A stretch of DNA of 64,000 bases from contig CALAKU010000024.1 of the NCBI GenBank assembly GCA_937922925.1, positions 17,296-81,295 of the forward strand. Reading direction: 5' to 3'. Below are positions 1-7,352 of this stretch, piece after piece (position 1 is the stretch's first letter; the number at the start of each line of letters is the position of its first letter). This DNA comes from an uncultured Arenicella sp. GTDB taxonomy: Bacteria > Pseudomonadota > Gammaproteobacteria > Arenicellales > Arenicellaceae. The notes under the pieces were generated by a model. It ran no database searches. It was not told the DNA's origin and saw only the letters and a program-made list of their open reading frames with translations. The translations under genes were made by a program, and so were the position numbers.

Positions 1-378
1 GCCGCCGCATTCAAAGAAAGTCACTGGGATTTGTTTTCTGTAGGTTTTTCAGAACTGACCTGTTGCGCTGACCAGAACAGCAAATTAGAAGTCATGCAAT
101 TAATCGATGACGCTTTGATTACTCTTAGCGGCATTGATCATTGCTTTGTCTTAAATATGAACGTGCAAACACCAGCTTCCGAGCATGGGCAAGACCAGCG
201 AGCATCAGAACTAGGCGCCGCAAACCTTGAAGGTCAGCTTGCCGGAACTTTCGAAGCGCTTTCGGCAAGCGGTCTTGCGGCAAGCGATCTTGCGACAGGG
301 ATTGAGCTTGATGGTGTAGCGCCTTTGATTTGCAGGTCTTTAGGTATCAATTACCCTCGCTTTGAGTTGCCTATTTGA
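1..378 (+). CDS. C-terminal end of an unrecognised protein, 5' end outside window
   Basis: The reading frame is open from base 1 (AAFKESHWDL...) and ends at TAG-free TGA near 378, so the listed TTG start at 31 is only an internal codon and the gene begins upstream of the window. About 125 residues are visible. They are mildly acidic, contain a segment rich in Ala, Ser, Leu and Glu (FEALSASGLAASDLATG), and show no membrane segment. I do not recognise a family. The gene converges on the acyltransferase with a 64-bp gap. Confidence is in its being coding, not in any function. Confidence 0.6.
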   Translation, partial: AAAFKESHWDLFSVGFSELTCCADQNSKLEVMQLIDDALITLSGIDHCFVLNMNVQTPASEHGQDQRASELGAANLEGQLAGTFEALSASGLAASDLATGIELDGVAPLICRSLGINYPRFELPI

Positions 379-442
379 ATGAACCGCTTTTTTGGCTGGC
401 AGCCGATATAGTCTGTATTGTGCTATTAAATTGAATTGCCCA

Positions 443-2548
443 TTAATTGGTTTGTAGTAGCTCCTTAAACCAAGGTTCCAGTGCAAGATTTCGGCCCACG
501 TGGCGCGCCCCTTGCTCGCTCAAATGGGTGCCATCGAAAATGATTAGATGGCCATCTCTCGTAACTCGCTGGCAGCCCTCAAGACTGCAAAATTGAGGAA
601 GTAAGTCTATGTACTCATAGCGTTTGGCGTGTTTTTTCAATAAGTCATTAATCCGCAGAGCACTGTCATTCAGTGGTGTTTTGATTTTGTGTAAATTGGG
701 TTTGAAAGCCATTTTTGCAAGAAAGGCCATGCCGTCAAACTGCTGGGTTTTTTGGCCCAAGATATAGACTTTCTTAGCCCCAGATTCTCCTAAGAAATGC
801 GCGCTTTGGATAACGTATTTAACAAAGTGATCTATGGTTAGAAAGGTCGCCAAAATAACGGCATCGGCCTGTTTGATCTGCTTGATAGAGTCGAATACTT
901 TTTGATGTTGTTGACGACATATATCAGCCCGGCTACCAAAAATACTTTGATACTGATCATCGTTTAAGGCAAACATGGTTTTGCAATTGCCATCGATCTT
1001 GATGGCCGCTAAATCTAATTGTTCAGCGCTGCCACCTTCGATAAATACATTGATGAGATCGGCGGCCATACTGTCGCCAATCACTAAGACTTTGGGCTTA
1101 CCAGAATGTTCAAAGCCCTCTTGTTTGGACTCTATGTTTTGCCAAAAGTAATTGGCGTAGTCGTCGCGCGTGAACTTTAGTTCTTCTACCACCGCGGCCG
1201 GATAACGCCAAAGCCAGCCATTAGATGCCTGAGAATGAAAGGCAATGCCGATTAGAGAGACTGCTGCTATCGCTGAGCTCATTAGAAATGGGGTATTGTT
1301 TTTTGCTCTATGGTTTGTTGCCCTATGGTTTGTTGCCCTATGGTTTGTTTGCCCTGTTTGCCCGTCGGTAATTTTTTGCCCAGTTCGAGCTTTGCGAAAC
1401 GGTTGTTCTATAAAGCGATACATCAAATACGCTAAAACAAATGAGGTAATAAATACCCCAATCATTTGCGTATTGTTCAGCTCGTTTGCTAGATAGTAAC
1501 GATAAAAAACAATCAGCGGCCAGTGAATCAGATACAGCGAATAGCTGATCAGCCCAATGCCAACCATTACGCGATTACTTATTAGCGACGCAACTGGATG
1601 ATTGGGGCCAGCCAATATTAAAAGCCCCGCGCCAATACAAGGTAGCAACGCTGTATAGGATGGGAAGTCGGTTTGGCTATCGAGTGAATACAGAGCCATA
1701 ATAATTAAGCCCAAACCGATCACGAAAAGAGTGGAGCGCAGCCACCTTGATGCTCGCTCTAGATCGACAAAGACCAAGGCAGCGCCGATGCCAAATTCAT
1801 AGAGCCGAAAGGGTAGAGTGTAAAACGCAAATGAGCGAACCTCGCCCCAAGAGAAGATGCTTTCAAGAGCCAATTGTTGATTAAACCAAGCCGTATTTAG
1901 TGCAAGGCTGGCAAGGCTCATCAGCGCAATAAAAGCCACAATGACTGACGCATTCCCTATCTTGCTTGCTTCGTCGGCTGGCGCTTGAAGCCTAGGCTCT
2001 CGGCTCTTTGACCAAGCAACTTTACTTAGTAGCAATACGGTGAGCGGCCACAACAAATAAAATTGTTCTTCAACGCTCAAGGACCACGTGTGCAATAACG
2101 GTTTGGATTGGCTAGCGAAGTCAAAGTAGTCGGCGCTTTGCCAAAAATAGAAGTTACTGACACTGAGCACCGCAAAGATGAGCGAGCGCCCAAAGTCGAC
2201 CAAGTGTTGGGGAGAAAGCAGAGCGTACGATAGCAATAAGCACAACAAAAAGGTTGCGCACATTGCTGGGAACAAACGCCGCACGCGGCGCAGATAAAAG
2301 TTGCCAAAGCGAAACTGCTGGGTTGAATGAATCTCGCGAACAATTAGGCGAGTGATTAAGTAGCCACTAATCACAAAGAAAATATCAACGCCAACAAAAC
2401 CGCCGGGCAGCAGTGTTTCACTGAGATGGAAAACAAGGACTGACAGCACGGCGATGGCTCTGAGGCCGTCGATATCGGGGCGATATCCTAGTGTTTGAGT
2501 CGAGGTGGGTTTAGAAGCTATGGTATTCAAATGTTTTGCAGCGCTCAT
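443..2548 (-). CDS. O-acyltransferase (acyltransferase 3 family) with C-terminal SGNH domain
   Basis: This is an inner-membrane acyltransferase of the OafA/YrhL type, expected to move acyl groups (usually acetyl) onto surface polysaccharide or peptidoglycan sugars. Residues 21-31 carry the family start YRPDIDGLRA, followed by VFHL with the catalytic-type His near 41 and the GGFVGVDIFFVISGYLI signature; about ten membrane segments run to residue 395. The last 240 residues form a periplasmic SGNH hydrolase-like domain with VIGDSMAAD near 490 and DGTHLSEQG near 672, the expected Ser and Asp-x-x-His residues. The 701-residue length fits two-domain members. The linker at about 400-414 is a triple NHRAT repeat coded by a 15-bp tandem repeat. 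The acceptor cannot be told from sequence, and no polysaccharide genes lie adjacent. Confidence 0.92.
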   Translation of the reverse strand: MSAAKHLNTIASKPTSTQTLGYRPDIDGLRAIAVLSVLVFHLSETLLPGGFVGVDIFFVISGYLITRLIVREIHSTQQFRFGNFYLRRVRRLFPAMCATFLLCLLLSYALLSPQHLVDFGRSLIFAVLSVSNFYFWQSADYFDFASQSKPLLHTWSLSVEEQFYLLWPLTVLLLSKVAWSKSREPRLQAPADEASKIGNASVIVAFIALMSLASLALNTAWFNQQLALESIFSWGEVRSFAFYTLPFRLYEFGIGAALVFVDLERASRWLRSTLFVIGLGLIIMALYSLDSQTDFPSYTALLPCIGAGLLILAGPNHPVASLISNRVMVGIGLISYSLYLIHWPLIVFYRYYLANELNNTQMIGVFITSFVLAYLMYRFIEQPFRKARTGQKITDGQTGQTNHRATNHRATNHRAKNNTPFLMSSAIAAVSLIGIAFHSQASNGWLWRYPAAVVEELKFTRDDYANYFWQNIESKQEGFEHSGKPKVLVIGDSMAADLINVFIEGGSAEQLDLAAIKIDGNCKTMFALNDDQYQSIFGSRADICRQQHQKVFDSIKQIKQADAVILATFLTIDHFVKYVIQSAHFLGESGAKKVYILGQKTQQFDGMAFLAKMAFKPNLHKIKTPLNDSALRINDLLKKHAKRYEYIDLLPQFCSLEGCQRVTRDGHLIIFDGTHLSEQGARHVGRNLALEPWFKELLQTN
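1306..1350. repeat. 15-bp tandem repeat x3 inside the acyltransferase gene
   Basis: Three consecutive units (YCCTATGGTTTGTT-like) differ by single bases and encode NHRAT three times on the minus strand. They lie exactly in the linker between the membrane domain and the SGNH domain, where length change is tolerated. Since 15 bp is a multiple of three, copy-number change would not shift the frame. Confidence 0.85.
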
Positions 2549-2640
2549 TTGCGCGATGATGGATTTGCCTATTCTCGCAGAGAATTCGCCAGCGGATAAT
2601 CGGCGAAGTTTACCAGATTGCCTTCAACAGCAGCAGGCCT

Positions 2641-3045
2641 TCAAAACCCAAATTCGCGCATGTCTTGCAGCAGTCGTTGGCCTTTAAGAATGGCAGACTC
2701 CAACTCAGAAGGCTTAGGCTCGTGCGCGGGTGTGACGATCTTAGACAACAGTCTTAAGAATTCAGCTAAGGCTTTTCTTTCTTCGCTTAGTAAGGCTGAA
2801 GATCGGCGAAAAAGAACTTCAATCTCTTCTCGTTGACGCAAGAACGGCAAGTCGTTTGGTGGGCTAAGAGAATCAGGCTTGGATAAACCATAGAGCATGT
2901 TTTCGATTAATGGTGATAATCGCCGCCGCAAACCACGTGCGCGCCAACGCCTTAGGGCACCTTGCTTGTATGAGCGAATGGCCATCAAGCTGATACACAG
3001 CGAAAATACTGACAAGGAAAGCTTAATCCAAAAAACTACTGACAT
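2641..3045 (-). CDS. Small protein with one N-terminal membrane segment, unknown
   Basis: The 134-residue product has one hydrophobic segment at residues 4-22 (VVFWIKLSLSVFSLCISLMA), then a strongly basic patch (RRWRARGLRRRLSPL), which predicts an inner-membrane anchor with a cytoplasmic C-terminus. The remaining 90 residues look helical and charged and include LRQREEIEVLFRRSSALLSEERKALAEFL, a likely coiled coil. I do not recognise a family. It lies 92 bp from the acyltransferase start and is divergent from the next gene. Coding potential is supported by amino-acid composition rather than by homology. Confidence 0.6.
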   Translation of the reverse strand: MSVVFWIKLSLSVFSLCISLMAIRSYKQGALRRWRARGLRRRLSPLIENMLYGLSKPDSLSPPNDLPFLRQREEIEVLFRRSSALLSEERKALAEFLRLLSKIVTPAHEPKPSELESAILKGQRLLQDMREFGF

Positions 3046-3152
3046 TTTATGTACAATGATTGAAAAGACAAAAGCGCGAACACAAGTTTATTTGAAATAA
3101 AGTTGGGTTCCGTTTTCTAGTTTACTCAGTAAGTAAGTGAAAGTGGTTGGTC

Positions 3153-3662
3153 ATGGGTTTAGATAATCTAGCTAATTTGGCGGAAATATTAGCGGCGATT
3201 TTGGTGATTATTTCACTGGTGTATGTTGGTGTGCAGATCAAACAAAACACCAGCGCTTTGCGATCTAACACCGCGCATAATACCTCAGAAGGCTTTACCG
3301 ATCTGTACCTTATACTTGCTAAGAGCAAAGAAATGTCTGATATTTTTGCTCGCGGCTCGCACGATTTTGATTCTTTGGATTCAATCGAGAAGGTTCAGTT
3401 TTACGCTTATTTCCATAAATTTTTTCGCAACTACGAAAACGCCTATTATCAATTTTCCAGATCGGCATTAGAGTATGAGTCATTCGATGGGCTGACCAAG
3501 CAATTGGAAATGGTGAGTTCTATGCCGGGCGTGCGTGTCTATTGGAAGGATCGCAAAAATTGGTATAACGAGGGCTTTCAACAATTCGTCGATGAATTGC
3601 TTAATGACGATGTGCCAGAAAAATTTAAGTTAGCTGGTACTACTTCTCCCGCTCAGCCCTAG
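3153..3662 (+). CDS. Single-pass membrane protein of unknown function
   Basis: The protein starts with a membrane segment followed by AILVIISLVYVGVQIKQNTSALRS, a pattern I have seen in a widespread uncharacterised group (membrane anchor, then VGVQIKQNT, then a soluble helical domain of about 140 residues). I chose ATG at 3153 (MGLDNLANL); the track start at 3147 is a TTG two codons upstream. The soluble part is rich in Phe and Tyr (FYAYFHKFFRNYENAYYQF) and ends in a low-complexity tail. No catalytic motif is visible. It is divergent from the gene at 2641-3045 and convergent with the roadblock gene. Confidence 0.7.
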   Translation: MGLDNLANLAEILAAILVIISLVYVGVQIKQNTSALRSNTAHNTSEGFTDLYLILAKSKEMSDIFARGSHDFDSLDSIEKVQFYAYFHKFFRNYENAYYQFSRSALEYESFDGLTKQLEMVSSMPGVRVYWKDRKNWYNEGFQQFVDELLNDDVPEKFKLAGTTSPAQP

Positions 3663-3743
3663 GCCTCCTTCTCACTCCTAAGCCCTTTCTGTCTGGCCAC
3701 GCAGAAGCTAAAAATATATTGAATCGCAGACGCCGTGCTTATC

Positions 3744-4145
3744 TTAAGGCAGGTCTGCCACGACGTCACTAAAGCGGCGCAATACAAAACGGGCTTGAGC
3801 GAGGGATAGCTTAGTGCGCGCTGAAATAGTGACCACGCAGTCAGTACCTCGATAGTTGGTGCGACAAAAAAGTGTGTTGCCACCTTTTGATTCTATAATA
3901 GTGATATCGAATTCTTCTTCCGTGAACTGAATCGACGACGAGTTGCTTATCGCACACAAGGAGCTGGCGATGGCAGCGACTTTGTCGGCTTCCATCCCCA
4001 TTTCTTTGGTCGCAAAAGATTTAATGCTAAAACCATCAAGCGTGCAGAGGCTGATCAATGTGATCTCGCGATGATCGGCGCACAGAGATTGGATCGCGTC
4101 TAGTAACCCGGCGTTGTCATCGATGTCGACGTTTGTTGTGCTCAT
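3744..4145 (-). CDS. Roadblock/LC7-domain protein (MglB-like)
   Basis: The 133 residues form one roadblock/LC7 domain. The conserved pattern is visible: a helix, then ITLISLCTLDGFSIKSFA, then a helix ending DKVAAIASSLCAISNSSSIQF, then strands DITIIESKGGNTLFCRTNYRG and VVTISARTKLSLAQARFVLRR. Roadblock proteins dimerise and bind Ras-like GTPases, as MglB does as the activating partner of MglA. It is the last gene of the minus-strand cluster, 71 bp downstream of the GTPase gene, so its most likely role is as partner or GAP of that GTPase. This partner role is inferred from family and context. No membrane segment or signal peptide is present. Confidence 0.85.
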   Translation of the reverse strand: MSTTNVDIDDNAGLLDAIQSLCADHREITLISLCTLDGFSIKSFATKEMGMEADKVAAIASSLCAISNSSSIQFTEEEFDITIIESKGGNTLFCRTNYRGTDCVVTISARTKLSLAQARFVLRRFSDVVADLP

Positions 4146-4216
4146 TATGTGTTGATGTCTTTCGACTAACTCGGCTGTGACTGCATAGAAGAAAAGGTTT
4201 TGCCGTTAAGGGCTTT

Positions 4217-4747
4217 TTAATACTGACTGATTGCCGTTAGGGTGTATAAAAGGTTGATCGCGGAATCTTTCGCTCGATTATCGACTTCGATAACCGGTGC
4301 CACTAATTGGTGGGCCTTTAGCACTGTTTGTATTTCCTCGACTAAGTCCTCAACCTGCTCGGCGCCAGCGTTCTCGATGTGGCTTAGTGCAATAACGCAC
4401 GGCGTCTTGCGTTGGCCGGGTTCAAAAAAGCTTAGCAAGTGGTCAAGATTTGCCATGTCGGCGTGCTCGGCGTATTTAAACAAAATAACCAACCCCCAGA
4501 TTGACTTGCTGACCATTTCCCAAAGAAATGAGTAACGCTCCTGACCGGGCACGCCATATAAGCCCAAGGCGGTTTGTTCATCCAAGCGTATTCGCCCGTA
4601 GTCTATACCAACCGTCGTAAATTGCTTGCCGATATCGATGGTGGATTCTACTTCTGTCTCAAAAGGGCTAATTTCACTGAGAGTAGACACTAGCTGCGTT
4701 TTGCCAGCTCCGAGTTCGCCAACAATAGCGAGTTTTTTGTATTCCAT
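4217..4747 (-). CDS. Small Ras-like GTPase of the MglA/COG2229 type
   Basis: The 176-residue protein is a compact cytoplasmic G domain. The P-loop is GELGAGKT at residues 10-17. The switch II motif reads GVPGQER at 65-71, preceded by LGLY where Ras has a D-T-x-G; the COG2229 group typically has GTPGQER here. The guanine-specificity motif N/TKxD is degenerate, reading SHIE at about 122-125, so nucleotide preference may be relaxed. It starts 6 bp after the BLUF stop codon and is followed by a roadblock gene, so it is almost certainly co-transcribed with both. The pairing resembles MglA-MglB. No polarity or motility genes are nearby. Confidence 0.85.
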   Translation of the reverse strand: MEYKKLAIVGELGAGKTQLVSTLSEISPFETEVESTIDIGKQFTTVGIDYGRIRLDEQTALGLYGVPGQERYSFLWEMVSKSIWGLVILFKYAEHADMANLDHLLSFFEPGQRKTPCVIALSHIENAGAEQVEDLVEEIQTVLKAHQLVAPVIEVDNRAKDSAINLLYTLTAISQY

Positions 4748-4753
4748 TTTGGT

Positions 4754-5479
4754 CTAGCGTTTGGCCAAAAACATTTTCATTTTTTGATAAAACCCATCTC
4801 GATTCACTTGCGTCGCAACTAGAGGCGTTTTGTCGTCGAGTGTGTCAACAATCAAAATGCCCATTTCGTCGAACAAGGTGAGTAAGCGATTAGTGATGCT
4901 GCGCGTTTCCGGCGTCATGCGTCGAGTCATGTCATCGTAGCTGCGCACGCCAGATGCCAGATGCGCGCAAAATTCGATCACACTAGGTGTTTGTCTAATG
5001 CGTTTGAAATCTGGCCAACGTTCTAGCCGTAAGCGCGTACCAGCATAGGAGTCGCGACGACTCGGCCGCTTGATGCCCAATAGCGCTTGTTGTGATTGTG
5101 AAAGTTTGACCACAAACTCAGAATGATCACGAATAAAGGCACGAATAGCGGGATACCGCGGCATCGAACTCACAAGTTTCAGAGCATGAGCCTCAAGATA
5201 ACGTTTGCTGATGTTTGTTTCGGCTAAGACTTGTACGTTTGTATGCCTTGAGTCAGCTTGGATTTTATCGAACAGCCGATCAACATCCTTGACCTTGCCT
5301 TCAATCAATTGAATGTATTGATTGCTTGTAAACGACAGAAGGCCGGATATGCCATTGGCAGCGTTGTTCCGACGACTTTTCTGATAAATTTCGGGTAGCT
5401 CACGGGGCATGAGCCCAGTGCCTTTGGCCTTGACTGGGTCGCTAATATACAAAACCGCTTTCAGTCTATGTTCGGGCAT
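4754..5479 (-). CDS. BLUF-domain blue-light photoreceptor with an unknown C-terminal domain
   Basis: Residues 6-105 are a BLUF flavin-binding domain. The photoactive Tyr is Y11 (KAVLYIS), the flavin-binding Asn is N39 (RRNNAANGISGLL) and the Gln is Q57 in QYIQLIEG; the N39-Q57 spacing of 18 matches that of AppA N45-Q63. The Trp/Met pair usual near residue 98-100 (in R-x-x-x-D-W-x-M) appears to be His and Leu (RYLEAHAL), which may change signalling kinetics. Residues 130-241 carry no GGDEF, EAL or cyclase domain; this basic, helical region (LERWPDFKRIRQTPSVIEF, DDMTRRMTPETRSITNRLLTLFDEMG) looks winged-helix-like but I do not recognise it. The Shine-Dalgarno AGGAG precedes ATG at 5479. Context points to control of the GTPase 6 bp downstream. 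Confidence 0.88.
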   Translation of the reverse strand: MPEHRLKAVLYISDPVKAKGTGLMPRELPEIYQKSRRNNAANGISGLLSFTSNQYIQLIEGKVKDVDRLFDKIQADSRHTNVQVLAETNISKRYLEAHALKLVSSMPRYPAIRAFIRDHSEFVVKLSQSQQALLGIKRPSRRDSYAGTRLRLERWPDFKRIRQTPSVIEFCAHLASGVRSYDDMTRRMTPETRSITNRLLTLFDEMGILIVDTLDDKTPLVATQVNRDGFYQKMKMFLAKR

Positions 5480-5494
5480 ATCTACTCCTATCTA

Positions 5495-5563
5495 ACGACA
5501 ACCATCCTAGAGCGGTTGTCGTCATTACGATAATAAGAGGGCGATCGAAAAAAGCTCGATCGC
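5495..5563 (-). other. Two hairpins between the second roadblock gene and the BLUF gene
   Basis: Reading the minus strand after the roadblock stop, a stem GCGATCGA/TCGATCGC (5541-5563, 7-base loop) is followed by a stem ACGACAACC/GGTTGTCGT (5495-5522, 10-base loop). Neither has a full downstream T-run in the minus direction, so they look more like intercistronic processing or attenuation structures than a strong terminator. They would let the first roadblock gene be made at a level different from the BLUF and GTPase genes. Confidence 0.55.
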
Positions 5564-5582
5564 TGGTATAGAGAGAGTACTC

Positions 5583-5945
5583 CTATACAGATAGCGCCGT
5601 ATCAACCGTCAGCACGTTGCGTCGTGCCAAGGCCAAGTTAGCTTTTGTTTTATCCAATACTAAATAGATAAACAAGCCTTCTTGCTTAGTTGTTGGTCTG
5701 ATAATGTGAAACTGGTCTTGGAGTGTGATTAAGATATCGTCAATCGCACCCTGGATCCCCAATGACTTCATTGTCTTCATTTTTGCCTTTACTACTTCTG
5801 TGTTCCCAGCCGCAGCTAAATCCAGATCGACGCCACCGCCGATCGAACCCAATGACATCCCAGACGTATAATCAACGATGCACGCGCCCATTGCGCCGTC
5901 TGTTGTCATCAACGCCTTTAGGCTCGCATCAATATTATTAGCCAT
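5583..5945 (-). CDS. Second roadblock/LC7-like protein
   Basis: This 120-residue cytoplasmic protein has a roadblock-like layout: an N-terminal helix (IDASLKALMTTDG), strands ACIVDYTSGMSLGS, a central helix around EVVKAKMKTMKSLG, then strands DILITLQDQFHIIRPTT and LFIYLVLDKTKANLALARRNV. It is only distantly similar to the other roadblock protein and may be a separate subfamily. It is first in the minus-strand cluster, 103 bp before the BLUF gene, with the promoter region on its upstream side. Roadblock proteins act as homo- or heterodimers, so it could pair with the other roadblock protein or hold the GTPase. Start is ATG with GGTGAG upstream. Confidence 0.8.
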   Translation of the reverse strand: MANNIDASLKALMTTDGAMGACIVDYTSGMSLGSIGGGVDLDLAAAGNTEVVKAKMKTMKSLGIQGAIDDILITLQDQFHIIRPTTKQEGLFIYLVLDKTKANLALARRNVLTVDTALSV

Positions 5946-6010
5946 ATTTATTTCTCACCGAATAAAAGTTAAGTTCCCCGCAGGAGGGATATTATCTTGA
6001 TAAATCACTT

Positions 6011-6059
6011 TAAGACTATCCTCCAAACGAACTCTGTAGTTGTATCACAAATAGTCTTA
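6011..6059. promoter_or_regulatory. 9-bp inverted repeat in the divergent roadblock/aruH promoter region
   Basis: TAAGACTAT (6011-6019) and ATAGTCTTA (6051-6059) are exact inverted copies with arm centres 40 bp apart, close to four helical turns. They lie in the 217-bp gap (5946-6162) between the light-sensor cluster and aruH, so they could bind a dimeric regulator of either side, by looping. The half-site GACTAT also occurs in the palindromes at 34947 and 46570. Regulatory function is inferred. Confidence 0.4.
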
Positions 6060-6162
6060 GAAAACCTTAAATTGTTCTATTTGTGGGTTTGATTATCAGT
6101 ATTGATAAAGCCCAATGGTAAACTCAATACATTAAACTGCAACCCAGTGAGCATTAAATACT

Positions 6163-7338
6163 GTGAAATTTACTCCTGCCATTGAGCGCTTGGCCAAACT
6201 GGGTGACGACAGTTGGGCCGTGTATAAAAGCGCTAGGGCTAAAGCAGAGCAAGGTGAGGATATTATTGAGCTTACAATTGGTGAGCCAGATATTCCCACG
6301 CCTGATTATCTTATAGATGTGGCGATAGAATCATTGCGAAACGGCCGAACAGATTATTCGCCCGGTGCGGGTGAATTGAACTTACGCCAAGCCCTAGCTC
6401 TGCGTTATTCAAAGATGACGAAACGAGAAATTGGGGTTGAGCAAGTATTGTGTTTCCCAGGGACGCAAACAGCTTTGTACGCGGTTATGCAGGCGATCGC
6501 GGGCGAGGGTGATGAAGTTATTGTTGGCGACCCAATGTATGCAACCTACGATGCCGTTATTGCCTCATCGTGCGCCCGCCAAGTGGCGGTGCCCTTAAAG
6601 CCAGAGGATGGGTTTCGACTGCAAGCCCAGCAAGTTGAGTCTTTAGTCAGCGAGAATACCACCACTTTGTTCCTCAATAGCCCGCACAATCCCACCGGCG
6701 CGGTACTCAGGCCAGATCAGGTGCATGCCTTGGGCGAATTGGCGATTAAACACGACTTATGGATTTTATGCGACGAGGTCTATGACGAACTATTGTTTGA
6801 TGCGTCGGCCTTTTGCTCGCCGCTTAATTTCCCCGAGTTTGCAGAGCGTACCTTGGTAGTCAGTTCGATTTCCAAATCGCATGCCGCTCCTGGCTTTCGC
6901 AGCGGATGGTGTATAGGGCCAGCTGAATTTTGCGAAAAGATGCTGCCATATTCAGAGGCGATGTTATTTGGCGGGCAACCCTTTTTGGCAGACGCCACGG
7001 CCATAGCGATTTCCAAACCTTCTCCTGTGGCCGAATCCATGAAAAAGCGATTTGCAGCGCGCGCTCAATTGTTGGCCGAGCGCGTGACGCAAGAGACCAC
7101 ATTAAGCGTGCATCAACCAGAAGCTGGAATGTTTGCCTTATTGAATGTGTCGTCGCTGAATATGAATGGCAAAGACTACGCTTGGCATTTATTAGATCAC
7201 GCTAAAGTCGGTGTGATGCCCGGCGCTTCATTCGGGGCGGGCTTGCAGGATTGGGTTCGGGTTTGTCTCACTGAGTCGGATGAACGATTTGCTGCTGGCG
7301 TTGAACGCATTATCAAGCACGCAAACTCAATTGCTTAA
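6163..7338 (+). CDS. aruH: Arginine--pyruvate transaminase (class I/II aminotransferase)
   Basis: A PLP-dependent fold-type I aminotransferase of 391 residues. It shows ELTIGEPDIPTPDY near the N-terminus, the substrate/PLP region NSPHNPTGAVL, the CDEVYDELLF motif whose Asp contacts the pyridine nitrogen, and the Schiff-base Lys in SSISKSHAAPGFRSGW. Many class I aminotransferases look like this; the assignment as AruH rests on the immediately following TPP-dependent decarboxylase, which reproduces the Pseudomonas arginine transaminase pair, and on length (AruH is about 393 residues). It would convert L-arginine and pyruvate to 2-ketoarginine and alanine in the cytoplasm. Translation starts at GTG 6163. 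Confidence 0.8.
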   Translation: MKFTPAIERLAKLGDDSWAVYKSARAKAEQGEDIIELTIGEPDIPTPDYLIDVAIESLRNGRTDYSPGAGELNLRQALALRYSKMTKREIGVEQVLCFPGTQTALYAVMQAIAGEGDEVIVGDPMYATYDAVIASSCARQVAVPLKPEDGFRLQAQQVESLVSENTTTLFLNSPHNPTGAVLRPDQVHALGELAIKHDLWILCDEVYDELLFDASAFCSPLNFPEFAERTLVVSSISKSHAAPGFRSGWCIGPAEFCEKMLPYSEAMLFGGQPFLADATAIAISKPSPVAESMKKRFAARAQLLAERVTQETTLSVHQPEAGMFALLNVSSLNMNGKDYAWHLLDHAKVGVMPGASFGAGLQDWVRVCLTESDERFAAGVERIIKHANSIA

Positions 7339-7352
7339 GCCTTCGACCACTG

